A DNA stretch of 64,000 nucleotides from Zavarzinella formosa DSM 19928 (GTDB lineage: Bacteria; Planctomycetota; Planctomycetia; Gemmatales; Gemmataceae). This document shows positions 47,186 through 56,239 of the stretch, in pieces. Position 1 is the first letter of the stretch. Every line of letters starts with the position of its first letter. The DNA lies in contig NZ_JH636442.1 of the NCBI RefSeq assembly GCF_000255705.1, positions 592,487-656,486 of the forward strand. Reading direction: 5' to 3'. A program made the translations under genes and the position numbers. The notes below the pieces were generated by a model. It did not search any database and was not told the DNA's origin. It saw only the letters and a program-made list of their open reading frames with translations.

Positions 47186-48388
47186 ATGAACGACCTCGAC
47201 GACATGCCGTTGATGCTGCCGCAGGCTCCGCGGCGTCCGGAACCACCGGTCCCCGTCCCGTTGCCCGATATCGCCCAACAACGACTCTCTTCAGAAAACT
47301 TTGAGTCCCGCCCCGGTGAGACAGACGAGGGCGAGGGGCGGCTGGCCCAAGTGCCACCGACACTCACCACGCCCGCCAAGAACGATCTGCCGCGTGAACT
47401 GACGTTGCTCGATGCCGAGATGCAACAGGCCCAGGAACTTTTGGCCTCCGAGCCGACGGTGTTCGGCTTGCCAAGTTTGTTCGGGCATCCGCTTGTTGGG
47501 TTGGTGATGCTGGGGATGGGCGGTATTCTTGGGTTGTTTTTGTTCAACCAAGTTTCGACGGCCATTATTGCTATTCAAGCCCTAAGCGGGCCAATGTGGT
47601 ATGCCGCGTGGGGAGTGTTCGGATTATTGTCGTTTTTAGTGCTTTATTCTGTCAGTCGGCTGATAGTGCTTTATTTGAAACTTAGGCGAAACAAACAACT
47701 TCGTTTGCGCGGCTTGGAGGAACTGGAACGCCGCACCCGGTTGCGCTGGCTGATTAATGCCAAGCGACACGAAGCTTATGAACAACTGACGAATTATCTC
47801 CTCGAGTATCCGGCTTCAACGGATCGGGATCGTAAGCGTCTGGCCCGGGTGGGCCTTGCCGGAGATTCGCTGTATGCGGTGATGAAAACCCGCGACCAAT
47901 TGATGGACAAGGACCGCTGGCCAGACTCGCAATCTTGGTTTGTTGCCTTCCGCGAGACTTTTCAACAGAAGTTGGACGATGCGGCCAGGGAACGCATCAA
48001 ATATTGGTCCCGTCGGGCGGCATTCGCCACTGCCGTTTCCCCGAATGCCTTGGCGGACACCGGAATGACGCTCTATTTCAGCTTTGCGATGATTGCCGAT
48101 CTTTGCACCATTTACAACTTGAGGGCCGGTCGGCTCGGCACGATGGTGTTGCTCACGCGGGTGTTCTTCAATTCGTATGCCGCCGGGCAGATTAACGAGA
48201 TGGAGGGAATGGCGTCCGATCAACTTCAGCAATTCGTGGAACCCCACCTGCCTGCTTCCGAGGTGTTTTTGGGCAAGGTTTTTGGCAAACTCGGGGCCAA
48301 AGCGAGCGCCGGGGCGGTGAACTATTTACTCATCAGCCGGTTGGGCAAATACGCCGCCAAGGTGCTTCGGCCGGTGAGCCATGTTTGA
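47186..48388 (+). CDS. YcjF-like (DUF697-type) membrane protein
   Basis: The 400-residue protein starts at ATG 47186 (MNDLDDMPL). A Pro-rich cytoplasmic N-terminus is followed by two membrane helices (LVGLVMLGMGGILGLFLF and AAWGVFGLLSFLVLYSV). After a charged region there is the DUF697-like domain (SWFVAFRETFQQKLDDAA, ALADTGMTLYFSFAMIADLC, GAVNYLLISRLGKYAAKV). It is paired with the YcjX-like gene. The stop lies three bases before the stop of the convergent NPCBM gene. Confidence 0.75.
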   Translation: MNDLDDMPLMLPQAPRRPEPPVPVPLPDIAQQRLSSENFESRPGETDEGEGRLAQVPPTLTTPAKNDLPRELTLLDAEMQQAQELLASEPTVFGLPSLFGHPLVGLVMLGMGGILGLFLFNQVSTAIIAIQALSGPMWYAAWGVFGLLSFLVLYSVSRLIVLYLKLRRNKQLRLRGLEELERRTRLRWLINAKRHEAYEQLTNYLLEYPASTDRDRKRLARVGLAGDSLYAVMKTRDQLMDKDRWPDSQSWFVAFRETFQQKLDDAARERIKYWSRRAAFATAVSPNALADTGMTLYFSFAMIADLCTIYNLRAGRLGTMVLLTRVFFNSYAAGQINEMEGMASDQLQQFVEPHLPASEVFLGKVFGKLGAKASAGAVNYLLISRLGKYAAKVLRPVSHV

Positions 48389-48391
48389 AGA

Positions 48392-49657
48392 TCAGGGAAT
48401 TAATCGGGCATTTGCCAGGTTTAGAATGTCCTGGACTCCGGCGTGACGGTCCCGTTCGACGGTGATTGTCAGCGTCTTGCACCCGGCCACGTCAACAATC
48501 ATTTCAACCGGCTTCAATCCCACCCGGCCGCCGTCAGGCAGTTCAACGGGCTTGCCGTCGCGCAGGAAGCGAAGAATTGCCTCGCCAACACGGCCATCTC
48601 GGGCATCCATCCCGGCCAGTGCCTCGAATCGTTTAAACTTGCCACCGAGATCGTAGGTCAGCGACATCCCGCCCGTGAGACCGAGACCACACGCATAAGT
48701 TGATTCGCCCTTTGGCTCGGCCAGCCGCAACGGATGCCCGAGTGCGTTTCGATCTGTTTGCCGGAGGCGGGATTCCCCGTCAAAGGGTTGATAGTCGTTT
48801 CGGAGAGGCTTGAAATCACCAATCCATATGGCCGGACCTTGTTCCACATCAATTGAAATGACTTGTGACAAGGGCACGGCAAATGCCTCCTTGGCGAATG
48901 TCGTCAGCCGACAGGTCGTTTCATCGACGGACAAGCCGGCAACGGCGTACCGGGTGCCATCCGTAAAACGGACTCGGTAATATCGCCCCTTGGGTTTGCG
49001 AACACGGGCCAGTTCCGTGTTGAAAAATACAGCGGTAACTGTTCCCCGTTCGACCAGCGTGGTTTTGGGGCCGTCTTGCAGGCGAAAACCCGTGTCGTCC
49101 AAGGTGGCGATGGAACCAGCCAGCGAATCCCCCCGGCGATTGACAAGGAGATCACGTGAGCGAGGCTTGGATTGCGTCTCCAAGTATTCGGAATCGGTCG
49201 GGATTCGCAGGAACCACGCGTTGACAGAGGAAAGGGACACTGTGAGCGGATGATCCGATTTTGGATCAGCGAAGGCCGGTTGCACGCGAATGGTCGTTCC
49301 GTCCGAATCCAGCAGACGGCCGGGGAGGCGGTCCCCGTTTGTGAAATAGAGAACAGGACCGGTTGTTGGTTCTGGCAGCGGCTGATCCGTCCGGCGCAAC
49401 GAATACCATATCGCCGCTGGAATGGGTGTTTTCTCAGCAAGAATCAGGTCGCCATTCGCGGAAATAGTGACGCCGGAAGTGATCGCCGGCGAGCCTGAAA
49501 TCGTGTTGACCCGCCATTCGGCCCGGCCAGAGGACAACCCGCCGGCGATCAAAACAAGGAAGGCGAGGATTTTTTGACCGGGTATTAATCCGCTAAATAG
49601 ATAAGATTTCTGTGTTGATAACGGATTGAATCTTGCCAAATTGTGTTGGATCAGCAT
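48392..49657 (-). CDS. Secreted NPCBM-domain protein
   Basis: The 421-residue protein has a signal helix after an N-terminal extension (ILAFLVLIAGGLSSGRAEW); a shorter start inside this region is possible. Residues from ~55 to 260 form a beta-rich region (LYFTNGDRLPGRLLDSDGT). The last ~140 residues form an NPCBM/NEW2 domain, with GESTYACGLGLTGGMSLTYDL, MDARDGRVGEAILRFL and CKTLTITVERDRHAGVQDI. NPCBM domains bind carbohydrate. The gene is divergent from the small basic gene and convergent with the YcjF-like gene. Confidence 0.82.
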   Translation of the reverse strand: MLIQHNLARFNPLSTQKSYLFSGLIPGQKILAFLVLIAGGLSSGRAEWRVNTISGSPAITSGVTISANGDLILAEKTPIPAAIWYSLRRTDQPLPEPTTGPVLYFTNGDRLPGRLLDSDGTTIRVQPAFADPKSDHPLTVSLSSVNAWFLRIPTDSEYLETQSKPRSRDLLVNRRGDSLAGSIATLDDTGFRLQDGPKTTLVERGTVTAVFFNTELARVRKPKGRYYRVRFTDGTRYAVAGLSVDETTCRLTTFAKEAFAVPLSQVISIDVEQGPAIWIGDFKPLRNDYQPFDGESRLRQTDRNALGHPLRLAEPKGESTYACGLGLTGGMSLTYDLGGKFKRFEALAGMDARDGRVGEAILRFLRDGKPVELPDGGRVGLKPVEMIVDVAGCKTLTITVERDRHAGVQDILNLANARLIP

Positions 49658-49720
49658 GTATATTATCTTGACAACAATGTGTTGATTCGCCCGAATCTAT
49701 CATATGCGAGGAAACTGGCA

Positions 49721-50104
49721 ATGGCGAAGAAACCCGAGGGTGAAGTGAGTCAGCAGGACAAGATTCGCGCGATGATTGTGGCAATCGGCTGGGACGCCTC
49801 GCCGGACGAATGTGTGGACTACTTGAAGAAAACATACGGCCTTGAACTGGAAAAGGCCTATGTGTCGCAGCTTCGGAGCGCCGAACGGAAACGCCAGGGA
49901 ATGCCCCCTCTGCGGATTCGCAAGGGTTCCAAGGCCGCCAAGGTTCGGAAAAACGCCGTCAAGACACCAGAGATGTCTCTGGCTGTTGCCACTGAGACGG
50001 CCAGTCCGGTGGACATCACGCTGTTTGTGATGGAAATGAAAAAGTGGCAGGACAAGCTCGGCGACAAGACCATCAAAGCCGTTTTGCAGACGATGTCCAA
50101 GTAA
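49721..50104 (+). CDS. Small hypothetical protein with basic centre
   Basis: The 127-residue protein starts at ATG 49721, with GAGGAAACTGGC before it. It begins with a charged stretch and a helix-turn-helix-looking segment (DECVDYLKKTYGLELEKAY). A Lys/Arg-rich centre follows (RKGSKAAKVRKNAVK), and it ends with an amphipathic helix (MKKWQDKLGDKTIKAVLQTM). It may bind nucleic acid, but no known domain was recognised. Confidence 0.7.
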   Translation: MAKKPEGEVSQQDKIRAMIVAIGWDASPDECVDYLKKTYGLELEKAYVSQLRSAERKRQGMPPLRIRKGSKAAKVRKNAVKTPEMSLAVATETASPVDITLFVMEMKKWQDKLGDKTIKAVLQTMSK

Positions 50105-50163
50105 GTGTTGTTTGACAAAGACTCGCAGCCCCCTTCGCCTTGCCCTTCTTTTTTACCCGGTCC

Positions 50164-51264
50164 TCATTTTTGCAGAATGGGCAAATAATTGTTCGGAATC
50201 TGCAGGATGATGCAGGCCATCGCCGTGGCATAGTGCCCGCATACTGTGGGGTCCTGCCAGGAGCCGTCGTTTCTTGATCTATTGATCCTCAGCAGCTCAT
50301 CTCGGATGGCGGGAAACCAGTCGTTCCAGTATTTTGGTCCGGCGGTCCACATGGCTTGGGCGGCGTAATAGTGTCCGTAAAAATAATGTGATTCCGGCAT
50401 GAAGCCGCGACCCCCGGCAAAGTCGCCCGGCTTGAACTTCATCAAATAACGCAATCCTCTTTCAATCTCCGGCCCGGTATACACCCCCGCGCAATACAAG
50501 GCCACGACCCCGGCCGCCGAGCGGGCGAAGGCCGCCGGTCCCTGTCCCGCGAAGTAGCTAAAACCCCCGTCGGCCGTCTGGCAGGAGCGGACATATTTCA
50601 CGCATTTGTCCGCCACTTCTTTGGGCACAAAGAAACCCACGTTTCGGGCCGCCCGCAGGGCCATGATCTGACAGATGGTGACGGACGAATCCGCGTGCTG
50701 CTTCATCGGATCGTAGCGCCAGCCCCCCTCGGAATTCTGGCAGCGAATAATCAGATCCACGGCCCGTCGGATCGTGTCGGCAAGGTTTTTGCCGAGTTTC
50801 CGGTCGGCCACCATACCGTGGGCCTCAGCCAGAAACAGGGTGGCGAAACCGTGATTATACATCGGTCCCTGTTTATAAAGGCTCGTCGGGTTGTTCAGGA
50901 AACCCTCCGGGTTTCGTTGCTCCATGCTCAGCACGAAATTCAACGCCCGTTTCACGGCGTCGCCGTATTGTCCGCGACCCGGCTGATGGCCCCCGGCCAT
51001 CAGGGCCAGCCCGGCCAGGCTGGTCACGGCAAGATTGCCGTGAAACATCGGGGAATCCCCGAAAGAGCCATCCCGGTTTTGGGTGGTTGCCAGGAATTGC
51101 AAGCCCCGGTCCACGGCCCGGCGAACATCGGGCGTGACAAGATTTTGATACTCCCGCTCCGTGAACGGGTCGGCGCCGGGGTTGGCCCGCGTGGGGAAGC
51201 CGAATGCCAGTCCGGCCCCGGCGGTCATGGATCGCGTGATAAATTGGCGGCGTGAGGGCATCAT
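50164..51264 (-). CDS. Tat-exported prenyltransferase/squalene-cyclase-fold protein
   Basis: The 366-residue protein has a twin-arginine signal (SRRQFITRSMTAGAGLAFG) and QW-like repeats of the terpene cyclase/prenyltransferase alpha-alpha barrel: RDGSFGDSPMF, EGGWRYDPMKQ, DGGFSYFAGQG and NDGSWQDP. The catalytic DxDD of squalene-hopene cyclase is not visible, so it may not cyclise terpenes. Its start overlaps the stop of the Met/Gly/Pro-rich gene (ATGA at 51261-51264). It is the last gene of the VWA cluster. Confidence 0.85.
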   Translation of the reverse strand: MMPSRRQFITRSMTAGAGLAFGFPTRANPGADPFTEREYQNLVTPDVRRAVDRGLQFLATTQNRDGSFGDSPMFHGNLAVTSLAGLALMAGGHQPGRGQYGDAVKRALNFVLSMEQRNPEGFLNNPTSLYKQGPMYNHGFATLFLAEAHGMVADRKLGKNLADTIRRAVDLIIRCQNSEGGWRYDPMKQHADSSVTICQIMALRAARNVGFFVPKEVADKCVKYVRSCQTADGGFSYFAGQGPAAFARSAAGVVALYCAGVYTGPEIERGLRYLMKFKPGDFAGGRGFMPESHYFYGHYYAAQAMWTAGPKYWNDWFPAIRDELLRINRSRNDGSWQDPTVCGHYATAMACIILQIPNNYLPILQK

Positions 51265-52274
51265 TTGTCTCCGGGACCGCGTTTTTTCTGTTCCGCGATG
51301 GACGAATAATATTGCCTCAACAGCTCGCCATATCGAGGCATGAATTGCTCGCGGTAATACATGTCCATTTCTTGTCGCAGACGGTCGGGGAGTTGCCCCC
51401 AGACATCTTTGTACATTTCGGCAAATTGCTCAGGCCGGTTGTTCTTCTTCGGCGGCTGGCCGAAGGTTGATTGCTGGTTGGTCCCCTTCGGTTCTTTGCC
51501 ACCCTCGCCGTCTTTGGGTTCGGCCCTGGCCATCGGTCCCGTGCCCATTGGTTCTTTGCCCATTGGTTCACGATTGGGCCGGGGTCGTCGGCCGGGCCGA
51601 GTACCCATCGGCTGACCGCCCCCCATGCCTTCTTTTTTTTGCTCCGGCTTGGCGGTGCCCATGCCTTCCTTCGGCATGGGTTGACTGCCTCCCATGCTTT
51701 CTTCGTTCTTCGGCATGGGTTGACCGCCTCCCATCGGTTGGGGAAGCATCCCGCCCATCGGGGACATTCCCCCGATGGGTGGCGGCATTCCCCCCATCGG
51801 GGACATGCCCCCCATCGGGGACATGCCCCCCATCGGGGGTGGCATCCCTCCCATTGGCGGTGGAGGAGGCATCCCCCCCATCGGGGGCGGCATCCCATCC
51901 ATAGGCGGGGGTGGCATGTCGGACTTCATCGGCGGCGGGTTCATGGGCGGCATCGGTGGCGGCATGTCGGACTTCATCGGCGGCGGGTCAGACTTTTTGA
52001 TTAGTGCATCAATGTCCTTCAAAATTTGTTCCTGCAACTCGCGGGTGTCCTTGCCGGGGTCTTTCTCCTTGAGGCGTTCCCCGGCTTTGGCGGCGTTATC
52101 CGCGATCCGCTCGGCTGTCTTTTTAACGTCCGTTTCCTCGTCCTTTTTCTCAGGCTCGACTTCTTTTTTTGCCTCGACCTTGGGCTTCGCCGGGGCGTCT
52201 TTCTTTTCCGGCTCTTGAGCGGTCATCCCGCCGATCAACCCGGAGAAGAGGGCGATGGTCAAAATTCTTCTCAT
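51261..52274 (-). CDS. Secreted Met/Gly/Pro-rich low-complexity protein
   Basis: The 337-residue protein has a signal peptide (LTIALFSGLIGGMTA), then a Lys/Glu-rich helical region (30-95) with KKTAERIADNAAKAGERLKE. A ~125-residue tract follows built from MPPPMGGM, PPMGGMSPMGG and PMGGGQPMPKN repeats, then an Arg/Glu/Gly end and a C-terminal helix (QMDMYYREQFMPRYGELLR is close to the sequence there). The repeat DNA has 18-base tandem units near 51790-51840. Overlaps the DUF4175 gene stop by four bases. Probably extracellular or envelope-linked; function unknown. Confidence 0.75.
   Translation of the reverse strand: MRRILTIALFSGLIGGMTAQEPEKKDAPAKPKVEAKKEVEPEKKDEETDVKKTAERIADNAAKAGERLKEKDPGKDTRELQEQILKDIDALIKKSDPPPMKSDMPPPMPPMNPPPMKSDMPPPPMDGMPPPMGGMPPPPPMGGMPPPMGGMSPMGGMSPMGGMPPPIGGMSPMGGMLPQPMGGGQPMPKNEESMGGSQPMPKEGMGTAKPEQKKEGMGGGQPMGTRPGRRPRPNREPMGKEPMGTGPMARAEPKDGEGGKEPKGTNQQSTFGQPPKKNNRPEQFAEMYKDVWGQLPDRLRQEMDMYYREQFMPRYGELLRQYYSSIAEQKKRGPGDK
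51724..51972. repeat. Low-complexity coding repeat
   Basis: The DNA encoding the Met/Gly/Pro tract is made of degenerate 18- to 30-base repeats around CCCATCGGGG. They include two consecutive identical 18-base units near 51800-51830. It is a slippage-prone region within the gene, not a CRISPR. Confidence 0.6.
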
Positions 52275-55200
52275 GGCATTTCCCCCGGAGCGTCGGCGGT
52301 CAGTTCCTTGATGAGATCGGCGATGTCCCGTTGCATCTGCTCCAGCGCCATCAGTTCATCGGCGTCATCATCGTTGAGCATGGTGCGATCCGGATGGGCC
52401 TTGTCGAAGGCATGTGTCCTCACGCCAATGTCGGCTTGGAGGTTCCGCAGAGCCTTGAGTTGGGCCAGTGGCGGGAGTTTCGGTTTCTTCGGCTCGTCGC
52501 CTCCCATCGCCGGGGGCATTGGCCCTCCTCCCGGCGGCGGGGCAGCCATCGATTCGGGTTTGGGTTGGGCATCCGGCTTCAATGCGTCGAGAAGTTGCTC
52601 CAACCGTTCTTTCGCCAAAATCTGCTGGCTGCGGGTCGAGAGTTCGGCGATATCCTCCAACTCCGCGTCGAAGGGGCCGCTTTCGGCGGCCTCCAACCGG
52701 GCGTCCATTCGCTTGGATGCCAGTTTCATCGCTCCGGCCGCCTGTCGCAACATCCGGCCGAACACGGGAATCTTCTGAAACTCTTTCTCGATCAGTGTCT
52801 CGGCCTCCTCGCCGAGTTTCGCCTGCTGTTGGCGAAGATCGTTCTGGCTGGCTCGCATTGGCCGTTCCCATTTTTTTGCCTGCTTCACCACTTGGTGAAT
52901 TCTCGTCGCTTCGGCGTTCATCCGTTCTTGACGTTCCTTCAACGCCCGAATTTGGTCCGCAAGTTCGGCTTGTTGTTCCCGGTTGAGCTTTTCCTCTTGC
53001 TCACCCTTCGCTTGTTCCAGTTCCAGTTTGGCGTCGTCGAGGCGTTCAAGGGCCTCATCCGTCTTGTCGCCGGGGGATTGCCCCTCTTGCAATTGCTCGC
53101 GGGCTTTGGCCATCTCATTGGCAGCCCGGCGAAGGCGCTCGGCGGGTTGTTCGGCTTGCTGGCGGTTCAACCGCTGGGCCAGTTCTCGCGTTTGCTTCTC
53201 CAGTTGTTCCTGTTCGGCCGCGAGTTTCTTTAATGTTTCACGTCGCAGGGTTTCGTCTGGGATTTTCTCGGCATCATCGATCTTCTTTTGCAGCCGTTCT
53301 TGTTCGTCGAGAATCTTGTCGAGATCGGCCTTGGCCTGCTCGGTTTTCTTTTGCAACCGCTCGGCGTTTTGCTCGTCAGTTTGACGCAGGTTCTTCAGCA
53401 AGCGGTCCACGTTCTCTTTGGCGGCTTGCTGTTGCTGGGAGGCTCGGTTGAGCTGGTTTTGCTTCGCGGCTTGGGCGGCCTGTCGCAGTTGTTCTTTCAA
53501 TTCTTCCGAGTTGCCGGCTTGTCCGGCCTGTCGCAAAGCGGCGGCCTCGCGTTGCAGATCGGCGGCTGTTTCGCGGAGATCGCCGGCCTCGCGGGTTTTC
53601 TCATCGATTTGGTTGGCAAGGTCGCGTTCTTTGGGGGAACCTTTGGGCTCCTTCGCGGCCTGAGTTTTCAAATCAGCGGCTTGCTTCTCCGCAGCCGTGG
53701 ATTGTTGAATTTTCTCCCCTGCTGACATTTCCTTTTCGACTGCCAGTCGGTTCATCTTTTCGATGAGTTCGCGGGCCTGGTCGCTGAGACGCTCGGCATT
53801 TTGGATGGCCTTGTCCAGTTCGGCTTTCGCCATCGGATCCAGCTTTTCCGGAGGGGTGTTCTCGGGGATTTTGCCGCCAAGCTGGTTGGTTTGGTCGGCC
53901 TGTCGCTTAATGTCCTGTGACAAGTTGCGGGCATCGCCCCGGATTTCGCCGGCCCCGCTCCAAGGCTCCAGCCGTTCGACGAGTTCCTTAAAGGTTTTCT
54001 CAACCCCGCGTTGGCGTTCGGCGATCTTGTCCAGCGTAGCCTTCCTTGCCTTCGGGTCCGGTTCACGCTTGGCTTTGGCGAAATCCCCGGCCAGTGGTTC
54101 GAATTCTCGATCGGCAAGACGGGCAAGCTCCTTGGCGGCTTCGTCGAGTCGTTCGGTGGCCAGCGAATCGGGAACCTTGTTTTCCTTCAATTGCTGGCGA
54201 AGTTTGTCGATGGTCGCCCGGATGCTTTCCTCGCCCTGTTCGACCTTGTTGCGGATTTGATCCTGAGTCTGCTCGGCCTCGGCGAACTTATCCATTTCGG
54301 CGGGTTTCATCTCAGGTGTTTTGGCGGCCTGTTCCACCTTTGTTTTGGCTTCCTGTTGCAATTGTCGCAACCGGGCCAGTTGATCGCGCACTTCGCTTTG
54401 AGTTTGCTGGACGATGGTTTCCACGTCCTGCTTGGAAACGATGGCGATTCGCAATTCCGTGCTGCGGCCGGGTTCCTTGAAGCCCGTGACATCGTCGAAA
54501 TCATCGGCGACCGCATGAAGTGTCAGCATGTCCCCTTCTCGCAGTGGGCGACCGTCTTCCGTGCGAACACTGGCAAGAGCCAGCATCGGTTCGGCCGCCA
54601 ATTGCTGCATCCTTGTGAGCGATAATGAGGGAACGGGAAAGTTGGTTGTCGAGGGCTTCAGATTGAGCAACAGCGGCAATAAATTCGTCAATTGGCCCGG
54701 ATCATAAATCATCTGCATGCGGACGGCCCGTTCGGAGTTGATCCGGTATTCCAGCCATACTCTGCGAATGGCGTATGTTTTGTCCTGTGCGCGAACTGGC
54801 AGGTGGATTTCCGCTTCCGGCAACGCGATCATCTGGTCCCGGCCGTTGATCGCCCGTTCCAATGTCACCGCGGGGGCGGGATCAGGGTGGACCCGCAGGT
54901 CGAGCAATCGGGTGGTTCCGAGACCGGTTTCATCCTCGAAGCGGAACACATACGGGCCGGATACTCGCGGCACAAATGTGGCTTCCAACAAGGCGCCGTC
55001 CCGAATGGTCAGCGGAATTTCGGCCCACACTTCGCGGGCCATCAAATCGAAGCCGGGAATTGCGGCGGCGGGTTTTCCGCCGAGGACCGAAAGCATTGTC
55101 AGTTGAGCAGACAGCGGATTTTCCGGGCGATGAATGATCCATGCCTTGGCCACCGGCCGGTCGGTGGCGGCTCGCAACGTTAGGCGGGTTCCGGCAATGC

Positions 55201-56206
55201 ACTCGATGATGCTGCCGCCGTCGGGCAGGTCGGCGTCCGGGAGATCCGTGTAGGCCGGGTATTCCAAATGAAATTGCGGGCTGGGCCGGCCGTTGAAAGG
55301 AACAAGCACCGGAGGCGGGGACACTGTCACGGAACGCCAGCCAGTGTCCGCGTCGTTGGCTTTCACCCGGAATTGGAAACTCCGGGGAATCCGGCTCGGC
55401 TCGATCCGAAGGGTAATCGGCTCATTGGCGGGGGCATCATCCGGCACGGTGTATTGTTGTTCCACGCTTGGCAATCCGTCAGGTTGGATCACCAGCGTGA
55501 TGCGATCAGAAATCGAACCGCCAACGCGCACTTTCAATTCCAGCGCTTCGCCCCTTGCCATGCGATGCGGGAATGAGGCGGGGGACACGATCTCCAATGT
55601 CGTTTGCTGTTGCGGTCTGCTGCCGCCGAATGGTTCCGTCAGACGTTTGGCGCCTGCCAATACGGCATCCGGTTGAACGATCACGCACCAACCCATCACC
55701 CCAGCAAGAGCCATCGCGCCGAACAAGGCCCGCATGGTTCCGCGTCGATCCACGGCATCCCGCAGGTCGTGATGTTCCAGTTTGCGGACGGCCCGGCGAA
55801 TGACGGCTTTGCGGAGATCCGGCGAACAGGTGGGCCGGTCGGCGTCATGATTCAGGAAGTTGACGGCGCTGCGGAAGGAGTCGTTGAAATCCGGGTAACG
55901 CCGTTCCACAAGGGTGGCCAGACGATCCGGGTCGCCTGATCCGCGAAGCGGCTTTACCAGCCAGCGATGAAAGAGGAACAGCACGGCTGTGATCAGACCC
56001 ACCAGTGCATACGCCCGCACCAACGCCGGGAGGGCGTAGCGATGATCCAGCCAGCCAATCAAACCCACCGCCAGCACGGCAACGACGAAACAGCGACAGG
56101 CGGCGCGAGTGAACACGACTCGACGGAAATATCCCCGCAGGGAATCAAGCCGTCGACTCAGGAAGTCTTCACGCGTGACGGGGGGTGGCAACAAGGTGAA
56201 CGGCAT
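52271..56206 (-). CDS. DUF4175-like giant membrane/coiled-coil protein
   Basis: The 1311-residue protein starts at ATG 56206, behind GGGAAGAG. Residues 1-110 contain three hydrophobic segments (FVVAVLAVGLIGWL, AYALVGLITAVLFLFHRW) and, further on, GAMALAGVMGWCVIVQ. A beta-rich domain (~200-580) with HLEYPAYTDLPDADLPDGG follows, as in DUF4175 proteins. The last ~650 residues are an almost continuous Gln/Glu/Lys/Ala coiled coil, ending in a Pro-rich and charged tail. A structural, envelope-spanning role is likely. It lies 33 bases after the VWA gene stop and overlaps the next gene by four bases. Confidence 0.75.
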   Translation of the reverse strand: MPFTLLPPPVTREDFLSRRLDSLRGYFRRVVFTRAACRCFVVAVLAVGLIGWLDHRYALPALVRAYALVGLITAVLFLFHRWLVKPLRGSGDPDRLATLVERRYPDFNDSFRSAVNFLNHDADRPTCSPDLRKAVIRRAVRKLEHHDLRDAVDRRGTMRALFGAMALAGVMGWCVIVQPDAVLAGAKRLTEPFGGSRPQQQTTLEIVSPASFPHRMARGEALELKVRVGGSISDRITLVIQPDGLPSVEQQYTVPDDAPANEPITLRIEPSRIPRSFQFRVKANDADTGWRSVTVSPPPVLVPFNGRPSPQFHLEYPAYTDLPDADLPDGGSIIECIAGTRLTLRAATDRPVAKAWIIHRPENPLSAQLTMLSVLGGKPAAAIPGFDLMAREVWAEIPLTIRDGALLEATFVPRVSGPYVFRFEDETGLGTTRLLDLRVHPDPAPAVTLERAINGRDQMIALPEAEIHLPVRAQDKTYAIRRVWLEYRINSERAVRMQMIYDPGQLTNLLPLLLNLKPSTTNFPVPSLSLTRMQQLAAEPMLALASVRTEDGRPLREGDMLTLHAVADDFDDVTGFKEPGRSTELRIAIVSKQDVETIVQQTQSEVRDQLARLRQLQQEAKTKVEQAAKTPEMKPAEMDKFAEAEQTQDQIRNKVEQGEESIRATIDKLRQQLKENKVPDSLATERLDEAAKELARLADREFEPLAGDFAKAKREPDPKARKATLDKIAERQRGVEKTFKELVERLEPWSGAGEIRGDARNLSQDIKRQADQTNQLGGKIPENTPPEKLDPMAKAELDKAIQNAERLSDQARELIEKMNRLAVEKEMSAGEKIQQSTAAEKQAADLKTQAAKEPKGSPKERDLANQIDEKTREAGDLRETAADLQREAAALRQAGQAGNSEELKEQLRQAAQAAKQNQLNRASQQQQAAKENVDRLLKNLRQTDEQNAERLQKKTEQAKADLDKILDEQERLQKKIDDAEKIPDETLRRETLKKLAAEQEQLEKQTRELAQRLNRQQAEQPAERLRRAANEMAKAREQLQEGQSPGDKTDEALERLDDAKLELEQAKGEQEEKLNREQQAELADQIRALKERQERMNAEATRIHQVVKQAKKWERPMRASQNDLRQQQAKLGEEAETLIEKEFQKIPVFGRMLRQAAGAMKLASKRMDARLEAAESGPFDAELEDIAELSTRSQQILAKERLEQLLDALKPDAQPKPESMAAPPPGGGPMPPAMGGDEPKKPKLPPLAQLKALRNLQADIGVRTHAFDKAHPDRTMLNDDDADELMALEQMQRDIADLIKELTADAPGEMP

Positions 56207-56239
56207 GATCTCTTCCCGATGGAAGCGGGGTTCCACACA

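Noticed and set aside
49668-49703. TTGACA with TATCAT as the promoter of the small gene at 49721
   Set aside because: The spacing is 24 bases, too long for a sigma-70 promoter.
51724-51972. CRISPR-like repeat array
   Set aside because: The repeats are degenerate, in frame, have no unique spacers and encode the Met/Gly/Pro tract.
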